From Dickeya lacustris (GTDB lineage Bacteria > Pseudomonadota > Gammaproteobacteria > Enterobacterales > Enterobacteriaceae), in the NCBI RefSeq assembly GCF_029635795.1, contig NZ_CP114280.1, forward strand, positions 2,046,001 to 2,110,000: a stretch of DNA of 64,000 bases. Reading direction: 5' to 3'. The notes beneath the pieces were generated by a model. It saw only the letters and a list, made by a program, of their open reading frames with translations. It ran no database searches and had not been told where the DNA came from. Of the stretch, positions 32,920-41,362 are shown in pieces. Made by a program: the position numbers and the translations under genes. The number at the start of each line of letters is the position of its first letter. Position 1 is the first letter of the stretch.

Positions 32920-33802
32920 ATGCGAAGACTGTATTGCTATATCGGCTTGCTATTCTTATCTATAGCGCTATGGATATGGCACAGCACCGACAATTTAATA
33001 GAAACATTTAGTGATAGTCACATATGGGGGCTGTTAGGGATTAGCCTGCTTTATCTGTGCTCTCATCTCTTCCGTATGATGCGCTTATTCCTGCTCACAT
33101 TGGATGAGAGGGATAAAGCCTTCCCAATGCTGAGTGCCCATGTGTTGACTGCATTTCCCAGTATTTTCCTACCATTTAAAATAGGCGAAATTATTCGCCT
33201 TTACTCGTTTTACCTGGTTTACGATAGACGCCAAAAAGCATTTGCTGTATGGGTCGCTGAACGTTTTGGCGATATCGCTGTGATAACAGTATTTATTCTT
33301 GGTTTATATTTCCTTAACGTCCCTGTTCCTAAGGAAATGAGAAATGTTTGCCTGTTTTTCGTCTCCGCCAGCAGCCTTGGTTTAATGGCACTATTTGCTA
33401 TTTCTCGAGTATCTATTTATTTAAATCGACATCTTGTGCTAAACAGCCACACTCGAAGGGGGCTGCTTATCCTTAAGATAAGCTATAGATTCCGCCAGTT
33501 CGAATTAGATGTTTATAAGTCATTGGAAGGACGCCGCAGCGGCTTCATGTTGCTCTCCGTACTCATCTGGACTGTCGAGGTACTGGCGCTGTCATTGTTT
33601 ACAAATAATTTATGTTATTGGCCAGCCAGACTGGGCAACGCTTTTCTCAAGCGGCCTGTTAGCCAGTCTTCCCGGTAACTCGTCGATTGCGCCTAATTTT
33701 GGTTTATATCAATCAATAGCAATTATTTTCCTGACATATATCTTTATCGGCCTGGTACCGCTGATTGCCCGAATCAAGACATTGAAGGTTAAACATGACT
33801 AA
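32920..33802 (+). pseudogene. Lysylphosphatidylglycerol-synthase-TM-like (UPF0104) flippase, single-base frameshift
   Basis: A polytopic membrane protein of about 293 residues after repair, with 7 or so hydrophobic helices. The family region AFPSIFLPFKIGEIIRLYSF, followed by AVWVAERFGDIAVI, is characteristic of UPF0104 proteins. The frame breaks at the T4 run 33642-33645; with one T fewer it reads NAFSSGLLASLPGNSSIAPNF, then a final helix. The stop overlaps the next gene's start. Probably a lipid or lipid-linked-glycan translocase; substrate unknown. Confidence 0.75.
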
Positions 33803-35264
33803 TCCACAAGAAAAAATATTTATTATATTCGATGATCGTGAGCTGGTAAGCGGCGAGGTAAAAAGCATTGTTGGTCGCCGTCACTATGGTGAAATCACTT
33901 TTAAACGCCGCCAATTATTCTCACATTTAAAAGATGCCTTACCTGAATGGGCGCAAAAAAGACTGCTATTCTTAAGAAATAGTGAAGATCTGCCAGCGAT
34001 AAAATCAAAAATTATTGCAAAAGCGGATAATGCTTCCGTCTGTGTTATTGCGGGCAGAGCAGGTTTTATTAACCTTGATCGTCTGGTTCAACTTATTGAA
34101 CGTCTTCCTTACGCTGAAGAGAACTTCACCGATCGGCTGTATAAGCCACTGCTTGTATTCATGAAAAACACCCATGAGTTAATTAACCGCTGGAGTGATT
34201 TTTGTGACTCACCGTTACATTTGTGGGATCAAGTCTGGCAGGATACTCAGCGAGTACAATCCGTCGAACCATTAGATCTCGCGAAAATCCGTGATTTTCT
34301 TAGTTTCACCAGTGGGTCTACCGCAACGCGGCACTTTAATGAGATTAAGGGTGACGCTTATTACTATACTAAGTGCTCTGCTGATAAGAAAAAAATGCTG
34401 GCTGAGTATTCATTTTATAATCTCGTTCCAGAAGCGATGCGGCCTTGGTTAATCCAGACTTTCGGCTATGAGGAAACCACCGATCAGGCATCTTATAAAA
34501 TGATGCGTTATTACCTGGCGGATGCTGCATTGCAGTGGGTCCATGGCGCATTTGACTTTGATACATTCGTGCCTTTCGCCGAGCGCCTGCTGTTTTTTAT
34601 TGCAGAGCGACCACAAAAAGCCTGCTCGGTTGAGCAATCAGCAAAAGATGCCAACACACTGTTCGTGAAGAAATTAAACGAACGGATTGATGCATTACTG
34701 GAGATGAAAGAGGGTCAGAGGATTAATAATCTGATGATAAGCACGAGTGAAGATCTGGATATTCGTGCGCTCCGCGATCGATACCTCAAATTGTATCAAC
34801 AACACGAAAAAGCGTTTGCGTTTAATTATCAGGTTGTTGGGCATGGCGACCCCTGTTTCTCGAATGTGCTTTACGATCAGCAGCGCTACCTGATGAAACT
34901 AATTGATCCGAAAGGAGCAGTCACTGAAGAGGGGCTGTGGACTCATCCTCTGTATGATTTGAGTAAAGTCTCACATAGTGTCATGGGAGACTATGACTTC
35001 ATTAACAATGGTCTTTATAACGTTGGGTTCTCCGACGATAACCGTATGCAGCTCAATATTAAGCATACTAACCATGAAAAACTGAAGTCAGAATTCATTC
35101 GTCAGGTTATCGCAATGGGGCATGATCCAAAGATTATGCGATTAGGTGAAGCGTCACTGTTCCTATCCATGCTCCCCTTGCATATTGACTATCCGAATAA
35201 AGTCGTTGCATTTATCCTAACGGCTAAACATATTCTCGATGAGATTGAAGGAAGCTATGTCTAA
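33795..35264 (+). CDS. APH/choline-kinase-like phosphotransferase
   Basis: A 489-residue cytosolic protein. The C-terminal two thirds look like an aminoglycoside/choline kinase fold: the Brenner motif HGDPCFSNVLYD (H350 onward) and the metal-binding LIDPKGA (DFG-equivalent Asp near 371). The N-terminal part (about 1-130) reads like a nucleotide- or Rossmann-type domain (IFIIFDDRELVSG, ASVCVIAGRAGFINLDRL), a fusion I do not recognise. Next come a HAD phosphatase and a nucleotidyltransferase, as in LicA-LicC type pathways. It probably phosphorylates the small molecule later activated by the nucleotidyltransferase. Confidence 0.7.
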   Translation: MTNPQEKIFIIFDDRELVSGEVKSIVGRRHYGEITFKRRQLFSHLKDALPEWAQKRLLFLRNSEDLPAIKSKIIAKADNASVCVIAGRAGFINLDRLVQLIERLPYAEENFTDRLYKPLLVFMKNTHELINRWSDFCDSPLHLWDQVWQDTQRVQSVEPLDLAKIRDFLSFTSGSTATRHFNEIKGDAYYYTKCSADKKKMLAEYSFYNLVPEAMRPWLIQTFGYEETTDQASYKMMRYYLADAALQWVHGAFDFDTFVPFAERLLFFIAERPQKACSVEQSAKDANTLFVKKLNERIDALLEMKEGQRINNLMISTSEDLDIRALRDRYLKLYQQHEKAFAFNYQVVGHGDPCFSNVLYDQQRYLMKLIDPKGAVTEEGLWTHPLYDLSKVSHSVMGDYDFINNGLYNVGFSDDNRMQLNIKHTNHEKLKSEFIRQVIAMGHDPKIMRLGEASLFLSMLPLHIDYPNKVVAFILTAKHILDEIEGSYV

Positions 35265-35646
35265 GCATATTGATGGTACTCTCGTTGTCGATATCGACGG
35301 AACGCTCTGTGATATAAAGAAAAAAGATCAGAGTTATGCTGAGTTAGTTCCTTACCAGCCAATGCTGGATAAGTTACGCGAATACCAAAGTAAGGGCTAT
35401 ACCATCCTGCTATATACCGCGCGTAACATGAAGACGCACGAGGGAAACCTTGGTCTTATCAACCGCCATACCGCACCTGTGCTACTGGAGTGGCTGGATA
35501 AGTGGAATGTGCCTTACGATGAAATCTTGTTTGGCAAACCCTGGCCTCGCAAGCACGGCTTCTATATTGACGATCGCGCTGTCAGACCAAACGAGTTTTT
35601 AACCATGAGTGAAGAAGAAATTCATAAATTGCTAGGTCAAGAGTAA
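35257..35646 (+). CDS. Small HAD-family phosphatase
   Basis: A 129-residue HAD hydrolase. Motif I is DIDGTL (residues 13-18, Asp nucleophile), motif II Thr is in LLYTARN, the Lys is in FGKPWPRKHG and motif III in FYIDDRAV. It lacks a cap domain, as in small phosphatases acting on sugar phosphates. Its start overlaps the kinase stop by 8 bases, indicating tight coupling. It may remove one phosphate from a bisphosphate intermediate, by analogy with heptose pathways. Confidence 0.82.
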   Translation: MSKHIDGTLVVDIDGTLCDIKKKDQSYAELVPYQPMLDKLREYQSKGYTILLYTARNMKTHEGNLGLINRHTAPVLLEWLDKWNVPYDEILFGKPWPRKHGFYIDDRAVRPNEFLTMSEEEIHKLLGQE

Positions 35647-35650
35647 AGAG

Positions 35651-36400
35651 ATGAAGAAGACCAATATCGTCATTACCATGGCTGGCCGTGGTTCGCGTTT
35701 CTATGATGCGGGTTATACCGTTCCTAAATATGAAATAGTCGCTCATGGGCGCAGTTTGTTTGACTGGTCAATGCTTTCCTTATCAAACTTCATCTGCGAT
35801 GAGGCCCGCTTCGTCTTCGTTTGTCTGGCCGAAAACCACTCCGCCGATTATGTTCGCACGCAGTGTGCCGCGCTTGGTATTAAAGATGCGCACGTGCTCG
35901 AGCTGGAAGGCCTGACTGACGGCCAGGCGACCAGTGCTTATCTTTCAAAGCATCTGTGGCACCCCGATGCCTCACTACTGGTATACAACATCGATACCTT
36001 CGTTGAGCCAGCGGCGCTACATCCCAATGATATTCAATCCGGTGCTGATGGTTGGGTGCCCTGTTTTCAGGTTCCGGGCGATCATTGGAGTTTCGTGCAA
36101 ATCGGGCAGGATGGCTGGGCGACACAGGTCGCTGAGAAGAAAAGAATTTCAGATTACGCTTCAATAGGTTTGTATTGGTTCGCCAACGCAGCAGAATATG
36201 TGGAAGCGTACGATAAGTTCTTTGCTGATTCTGCCAACTTAGTGAAAGGTGAGCGCTATATTGCCCCACTCTATCAACAGTTGATCGCAGAGGGTAAAAA
36301 GATCGCTATCGCTGATTTACCAACCAAACAGGTGCATGTTTTAGGTACGCCGGCAGAGCTTGACATATTCCTGGCCAATAAAGATATCGCCGACGTATAA
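35651..36400 (+). CDS. Sugar-phosphate-type nucleotidyltransferase
   Basis: A 249-residue GT-A-fold nucleotidyltransferase. The N-terminal NIVITMAGRGSRFYDAGY is the variant GxGxRF signature; the activating Lys is in VPKYEI; metal-binding Asp is in VYNIDTFV; SIGLYWFANAAEYVEAY is typical near the C-terminal third. It should make an NDP-activated form of the product of the kinase/HAD steps, for use by the GT2. Closest functional analogues I know are LicC and sugar nucleotidyltransferases; the substrate cannot be read from the sequence. Confidence 0.8.
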   Translation: MKKTNIVITMAGRGSRFYDAGYTVPKYEIVAHGRSLFDWSMLSLSNFICDEARFVFVCLAENHSADYVRTQCAALGIKDAHVLELEGLTDGQATSAYLSKHLWHPDASLLVYNIDTFVEPAALHPNDIQSGADGWVPCFQVPGDHWSFVQIGQDGWATQVAEKKRISDYASIGLYWFANAAEYVEAYDKFFADSANLVKGERYIAPLYQQLIAEGKKIAIADLPTKQVHVLGTPAELDIFLANKDIADV

Positions 36401-36456
36401 CCGCATCAGCAATAAGGCAGCAAACGACGGAATATCGCGTTATATGAACTAGTGAT

Positions 36457-36493
36457 AACAGGTTTAATCTGGATTGATTAAACCTGTTCTTTA
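36457..36493 (+). terminator. Terminator closing the glycan islet
   Basis: A perfect 13-bp stem AACAGGTTTAATC/GATTAAACCTGTT with a 6-base loop, followed by CTTTAT. It lies 57 bases after the last islet gene. The rest of 36401-36710 has no gene and should hold the promoter of the next operon. Confidence 0.8.
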
Positions 36494-36710
36494 TAGGCGC
36501 ACTCTCATCTTAAAACCACGCCTCTCTCTCCCAATCATTCATACAACATCATCCCCATCATCGCAGCCCTGTGCCCCTCTAAAAGCGCAAATTGCACCAA
36601 CTTGATGCAATTCATCACGAAAGTCTGCGATAAGTAGCTCATTTACCACGTTGGCATATTTTCTGCATCACTCCATGCATCTTCTATCAAGCGGAATGCA
36701 GGGGATGACA

Positions 36711-38150
36711 ATGATAAAAATGACGCTTCCGGGGGCGGCTTATTACGATGAGATGCTCACCGCAGCAGGTCAGCAACGCCCGCACTATGATGCCTACTGG
36801 CAATGGTTGCAGCAGACTGACCAGCACGCTATCCGCCAGAAGAAAGAGCAGGCGGAATTACTGTTTCACCGGGTGGGGATTACTTTTAATGTCTATGGCG
36901 AAGAGGGCGGCACCGAGCGCCTGATCCCGTTTGACAGCGTGCCGCGTATTATTCCGGCCCATGAGTGGAAAATGCTCGACCTCGGCATTCGCCAGCGGGT
37001 CAAAGCCCTGAACGCCTTTCTCTACGACATCTATCACCAGCAGCACATCCTGAATGCCGGTATCGTGCCCCGTGAACAGGTGCTGGCCAACGAGCAGTAC
37101 CAGCCCTGTATGCAGGGTGTTGATCTGCATAATAATATTTATGCGCACATTACCGGTATTGACATGGTACGTAACAGCGACGGGCGCTATTACGTGCTGG
37201 AAGACAATTTGCGCACCCCTTCCGGCGTCTCTTATATGCTGGAAAACCGCAAAATGATGATGCGCCTCTACCCCGACCTTTTCGCCAGCCAGCACATCGC
37301 CCCGGTTGAGCGCTACCCCAGTTATCTGTTGCAGACGCTGCGTGAAAGCACCCACGTTGATGACCCGACCGTGGTGGTGATGACGCCAGGCCGCTTTAAC
37401 AGCGCTTACTTTGAGCACAGTTTTCTCGCCCAGCAGATGGGGGTTGAGCTGGTGGAAAGCGCCGATCTGTTCGTCAAAGAAGGCGGTGTCTACATGCGCA
37501 CCACCGAAGGCCCATGCCGGGTGGATGTCATCTACCGCCGCCTTGATGATGCATTCTTAGACCCACTGGCCTTCCGCGCCGATTCCATGCTCGGTGTGCC
37601 GGGTTTGCTGTCGGTGTATCGCACCGGTGGCGTGGTGCTGGCCAACGCCATCGGCACCGGCGTGGCGGACGACAAATCCATCTATCCATATGTACCGGAG
37701 ATGATCCGCTTTTATCTCTCCGAGGAGCCGATTCTCGGCAATATTCCCACCTGGCAATGCCGCAAGCCTGAAGACCTCAGCTATGTGCTGGCGCATCTCG
37801 ACAGCATGGTGGTCAAAGAGGTACACGGAGCCGGTGGCTACGGCATGCTGGTCGGCCCGAAATCGACGCGCCAGCAAATTGAGGAGTTTCGTCTGCGCTT
37901 GCTGGCTAACCCCGGCAACTACATCGCGCAAGATACATTGGCGCTCTCCACCTGCCCGACCTTTGTCGAAGAGGGGCTGGCCCCGCGCCATATCGACCTG
38001 CGCCCGTTCGCACTGTATGGCGAGGAGATAAGGCTGGTGCCGGGCGGCCTGACGCGCGTGGCCCTAACCGAAGGCTCATTGGTGGTGAACTCCTCGCAAG
38101 GGGGCGGCACCAAAGACACCTGGGTGATGGAGGAGGACGAATCATGTTAA
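36711..38150 (+). CDS. Circularly permuted type 2 ATP-grasp protein of the Anbu operon
   Basis: A 479-residue circularly permuted ATP-grasp. Features include LGIRQRVKALNAFLYDIYH, RNSDGRYYVLEDNLRTPSGVSYMLENR and the SQGGGTKDTWV tail. The start at 36711 is favoured because AGGGG lies 6 bases before it; ATGs at 36705 and upstream are alternatives. It overlaps the alpha-E gene by 7 bases. With alpha-E, a transglutaminase-like protein and Anbu it forms a conserved operon. The idea that it makes a peptide-type bond on an unknown modifier comes from its fold. Confidence 0.88.
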   Translation: MIKMTLPGAAYYDEMLTAAGQQRPHYDAYWQWLQQTDQHAIRQKKEQAELLFHRVGITFNVYGEEGGTERLIPFDSVPRIIPAHEWKMLDLGIRQRVKALNAFLYDIYHQQHILNAGIVPREQVLANEQYQPCMQGVDLHNNIYAHITGIDMVRNSDGRYYVLEDNLRTPSGVSYMLENRKMMMRLYPDLFASQHIAPVERYPSYLLQTLRESTHVDDPTVVVMTPGRFNSAYFEHSFLAQQMGVELVESADLFVKEGGVYMRTTEGPCRVDVIYRRLDDAFLDPLAFRADSMLGVPGLLSVYRTGGVVLANAIGTGVADDKSIYPYVPEMIRFYLSEEPILGNIPTWQCRKPEDLSYVLAHLDSMVVKEVHGAGGYGMLVGPKSTRQQIEEFRLRLLANPGNYIAQDTLALSTCPTFVEEGLAPRHIDLRPFALYGEEIRLVPGGLTRVALTEGSLVVNSSQGGGTKDTWVMEEDESC

Positions 38151-39073
38151 GCCGTACCGCCAGTGAACTGTATTGGATGGCGCGCTACTTAGAGCGCGCT
38201 GAGAGTTTTGCCCGGGTGCTGGATGTCACCTACAAACTGTCGATGATGCCGCGCCACAATCAGCAACAAAACGATCTGGCACTGCCGCTCAACCTGACGT
38301 TTACCCACGAACTGTTTCAGCAGCGCTATGCCCGTTTCACCATGAATAACCTGCTGAATTTCTTTGCGCTCGATAGCCACAACCCCAGCAGTATTTACAG
38401 TTGCATCGAGATGGCGTGGAACAACGCCCACGCGGTGCGCGGCAGTCTGTCATCGGAAGTGTGGGAGTGCATCAACACCACCCGCATCGATATCCGTAAC
38501 CTGCGCCAGTCGGGGGTGGATAAAATCGGTATCGACGCTTTTTTTGACTGGGTGAAAGAGCGCGCCCACCTGTTTCGCGGCGCGATGTTCGGCACGTTGC
38601 TGCGTAACGACGCCCAATGTTTTATTCGCATCGGCACCTTGATTGAACGCGCCTATGCCACGGCGCAGTTACTCTCGGTCAAAGACCAACAGCTCAACAC
38701 CGACCCTGACCCGGTACGCGAATATTACCGGCTGGATACCCTGCTGCGCGCCGTCAGCGCCCGTGAAGCCTACCACAGTATCTATCGCCAGCCGATTGAC
38801 CGGGAAACCGTCACTGAGCTGTTGGTATTACGCAACGACGTGCCGCGATCGCTGCACGCCTGCGTCGGCGATTTGGTGCAGCAACTGGAGATGATCGCCA
38901 ATGAACGGGCGCGCGTACCGCAGCGGCTGGCCCACCTGCTGCACGTCGAGCTGCGTTTTGGCTCGCTTGACGAGGTGCTGGCCGATGACCTGCAACCCTA
39001 CCTAAACCGCTTTATGATGAAAATCAACGAACTGGCTGACAGCATCCGTCATACCTATCTGGAGGCGCTATGA
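38144..39073 (+). CDS. Alpha-E domain protein of the Anbu operon
   Basis: A 309-residue mostly helical protein of the alpha-E family. It begins MLSRTASELYWMARYLERAES, which is almost invariant in the family, and includes NNAHAVRGSLSSEVWECIN and DWVKERAHLFRGAM. No catalytic residues are known to me. It overlaps both neighbours (7 and 4 bases), so translation is coupled. Likely a partner of the ATP-grasp protein. Confidence 0.88.
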   Translation: MLSRTASELYWMARYLERAESFARVLDVTYKLSMMPRHNQQQNDLALPLNLTFTHELFQQRYARFTMNNLLNFFALDSHNPSSIYSCIEMAWNNAHAVRGSLSSEVWECINTTRIDIRNLRQSGVDKIGIDAFFDWVKERAHLFRGAMFGTLLRNDAQCFIRIGTLIERAYATAQLLSVKDQQLNTDPDPVREYYRLDTLLRAVSAREAYHSIYRQPIDRETVTELLVLRNDVPRSLHACVGDLVQQLEMIANERARVPQRLAHLLHVELRFGSLDEVLADDLQPYLNRFMMKINELADSIRHTYLEAL

Positions 39074-39909
39074 AACTGACCATCAATCACCTCACGCACT
39101 ACCGCTATGATGAAGAAGTGAAATTCAGCACCCAGTACCTGCGACTGACACCGCAGAGCTCGGCGCGCCAGCATATCCGCGAGTGGAAACTGACGCTGCC
39201 GACTGCCGCCGTCGCGACGACCGATGCCTATGGCAATCTGATGCATGTCTTAACGCTCGACAGCCCGCACCATGACATTCTGATTCACGCGCAAGGCGTG
39301 GTGGAGATTGCCGAAAATATCGAGGAATCGCAGGAAAGCGACGATGGCCTGTCGCCACTGGTGTTCTTGCGCAACACAGAGCTAACTCAAGCCGATGACG
39401 CGATACGCGACTTCGCCCGGCGCTATTATCGGGAGGCCGACCCGCTCGGCAGCCTGGATACACTGATGGCAGAATTGCGGCTGAAAATGCCGTATACTCC
39501 GGGCGCGACGCAGGTGCAGGACACCGCCTGCGTCGCCTTTGCCAAGGGCAAGGGCGTTTGTCAGGATCACACCCATGTCTTCCTGGCCTGTTGCCGCAGC
39601 CTGCGTATTCCGGCGCGCTATGTCAGCGGCTATGTCTACAGCCGCGATACCACGCATGTCGCCATGCACGCCTGGGCTGAAGTGTGGTTTGACGAACGCT
39701 GGCACAGCTTTGACATCACCAACAATACCCGCAGGCTCAATCAGCATTTGCGCCTGGCGATAGGGATGGATTATCTGGATGCCTGCCCGGTGCGCGGCAG
39801 CCGCCTTGGCGGTGGCTGTGAAGAGATGTTCTCGCAAGCGGCTGTCAGCCTGTTCGAACGCCAGCCATTCGAGCGCCAACAACAGGTACAGCAACAACAG
39901 CAGCAATAG
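39070..39909 (+). CDS. Transglutaminase-like cysteine protease of the Anbu operon
   Basis: A 279-residue protein. The N-terminal beta domain (INHLTHYRYDEEVKFSTQYLRL-type start) is followed by the transglutaminase core with Cys in GKGVCQDHTHVFLACCRSL, His in VAMHAWAEVWFDERWHSFD, and Asp in DITNNTR. The C-terminus is a Gln-rich tail (QQQV then six Gln), encoded by CAA/CAG triplets, which may vary in length between strains. It overlaps the alpha-E stop by ATGA. Confidence 0.88.
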   Translation: MKLTINHLTHYRYDEEVKFSTQYLRLTPQSSARQHIREWKLTLPTAAVATTDAYGNLMHVLTLDSPHHDILIHAQGVVEIAENIEESQESDDGLSPLVFLRNTELTQADDAIRDFARRYYREADPLGSLDTLMAELRLKMPYTPGATQVQDTACVAFAKGKGVCQDHTHVFLACCRSLRIPARYVSGYVYSRDTTHVAMHAWAEVWFDERWHSFDITNNTRRLNQHLRLAIGMDYLDACPVRGSRLGGGCEEMFSQAAVSLFERQPFERQQQVQQQQQQ

Positions 39910-39955
39910 CGAGAACGGTAAACCCTATTTCGTTGAGTCGGTAAAAAGGTACTGT

Positions 39956-40687
39956 ATGACCTACTGTGTGGCCATGCGTCTGTCTGACGGGCTGGTTTTC
40001 GCTTCTGACTCCCGCACCAATGCGGGGGTTGACCACATTGCAACCTTCAGAAAGCTTCATGTCTTCCATCAGGAAGGCGAGCGGGTGTTGGTGATTCAAT
40101 CGGCGGGCAATCTTGCCACCACGCAGAGCATCATCAGCCTGCTTAAGGCGCGCATTCACGCCCAGCACACGCCGAACCTGATGCAAACCAGTACCTTGTA
40201 TGAAGCCGCTACGCTGGTGGGGGAAACGGTACGCGAGGTTATCCACCGCGACAGTCTGGCGCAGCAAAATGGCGGCAGCACCAATTTTGGCTGCAACCTG
40301 CTGCTGGGCGGTCAGATTGGCGATGAAGCGCCGCGTCTGTTTCACATCTATCCCGAGGGGAATTTTATCGAGGCCACCGCTGACACCCCCTACTTCCAGA
40401 TTGGCGAAAGCAAGTACGGCAAACCGATTATCGACCGGGTGCTGACGGCAGACACGCCGCTGGAGCAGGCGATGTGCTGTGCGCTGATTTCGATTGACTC
40501 CACGCTGCGCAGTAACCTGTCGGTCGGCCTGCCGCTGGATGTGATGATTTATCGCACCGGTCGCTTTGATGTCAGCGAGCAGCGCCGTATCACAGAAAAT
40601 GACCCCTACTTTGTCACCATTCGCAAAGCCTGGTCAGAAGGGTTACTCAATACCTTCCGCCAGTTACCGCCGTTTCCAGAGCAGTAA
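39956..40687 (+). CDS. Anbu proteasome-type peptidase
   Basis: A 243-residue Ntn-hydrolase of the proteasome beta-subunit superfamily (Anbu, also called bacterial proteasome-related or HslV-like 'ancestral beta subunit'). The start MTYCVAMRLSDGLVFASDSRTNAG places Thr2 as N-terminal nucleophile once Met is removed, with Asp and Lys in the usual positions. The ATG at 39956 is preferred over upstream frames for that reason, and AAGGT precedes it. Anbu forms helical oligomers; its substrates are unknown to me. Ends the four-gene operon, followed by a hairpin. Confidence 0.9.
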   Translation: MTYCVAMRLSDGLVFASDSRTNAGVDHIATFRKLHVFHQEGERVLVIQSAGNLATTQSIISLLKARIHAQHTPNLMQTSTLYEAATLVGETVREVIHRDSLAQQNGGSTNFGCNLLLGGQIGDEAPRLFHIYPEGNFIEATADTPYFQIGESKYGKPIIDRVLTADTPLEQAMCCALISIDSTLRSNLSVGLPLDVMIYRTGRFDVSEQRRITENDPYFVTIRKAWSEGLLNTFRQLPPFPEQ

Positions 40688-40700
40688 CCCCAAAACACAC

Positions 40701-40729
40701 CGCCGGGCAGCGTCTTGAGATGCCCGGCG
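40701..40729 (+). terminator. Hairpin after the Anbu operon
   Basis: A 9-bp GC-rich stem CGCCGGGCA/TGCCCGGCG with an 11-base loop, 14 bases past the Anbu stop. No T-run follows on either strand, so it is a weak or Rho-assisted terminator. Confidence 0.55.
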
Positions 40730-40768
40730 TTGCGCGATGATTAGCCAAGAGGTTATTGGCCAAGACGA

Positions 40769-41269
40769 TTATTGGCTGAGACGATCGCTCTTCACCCAGC
40801 CTTCAAACATCACACCGGCTTTGTTGTAATAGGTGATGGAATAAAACCCCTTCCATTCACGATAGGCAGTGACACGATCGCCCGGCACAATAAACACCCG
40901 TTTGTTCAGGCACTCGTCATGTGGCCCGAAATAAAAATAGAGCCGGTCTTTGCCTGAAACGGTATACGCTGACGTATTACCGGTAATCACTTTGCCGTTG
41001 TCTGCCGCATACAGGTTCAACCCTTCACACTGGGTCGATGCCATTGGCACCGTGGTGTTCTTGCTATTCGCACCGCTATTATTCGCGCCGCTATTGCCAT
41101 TGCCACTCGCACTGCCAGTAGCACCCGCAGCAGCGCTGGTGTTATTGCCGGTATTCGCCGCCAGCGTGGTTGCAGGCGCACACCACGCCGCCGCCAGCAA
41201 CATTATCAGGTTGAGAACACGGTTAAATCCCCGCGCACCGCTCTCTCGCTTTACGTCCTTCACGCGCAT
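40769..41269 (-). CDS. Exported SH3-like domain protein
   Basis: A 166-residue protein with a Sec-type signal peptide (charged start, hydrophobic VLNLIMLLAAAWCAP, cleavage probably after TTLAA near 38), a low-complexity linker rich in Asn, Gly, Ser and Ala (about 39-75), then a bacterial SH3-like domain (about 80-166, including KRVFIVPGDRVTAYREW and FEGWVKSDRL). It probably acts in the periplasm or at the envelope. The ribosome site GAGGAACGT supports the start. No operon partner; function unknown. Confidence 0.75.
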   Translation of the reverse strand: MRVKDVKRESGARGFNRVLNLIMLLAAAWCAPATTLAANTGNNTSAAAGATGSASGNGNSGANNSGANSKNTTVPMASTQCEGLNLYAADNGKVITGNTSAYTVSGKDRLYFYFGPHDECLNKRVFIVPGDRVTAYREWKGFYSITYYNKAGVMFEGWVKSDRLSQ

Positions 41270-41362
41270 ACGTTCCTCATCAATACTTCAGCCAGGGTGA
41301 TTAAATGCCCGCTATCTTACCAGTAACCTTTTGTTTTCGCTGTATAGGCTTTATTTAATCGG

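Noticed and set aside
36401..36656. Possible small gene between the glycan islet and the Anbu operon
   Set aside because: Apart from the terminator hairpin I find no frame with start signal and conserved content.
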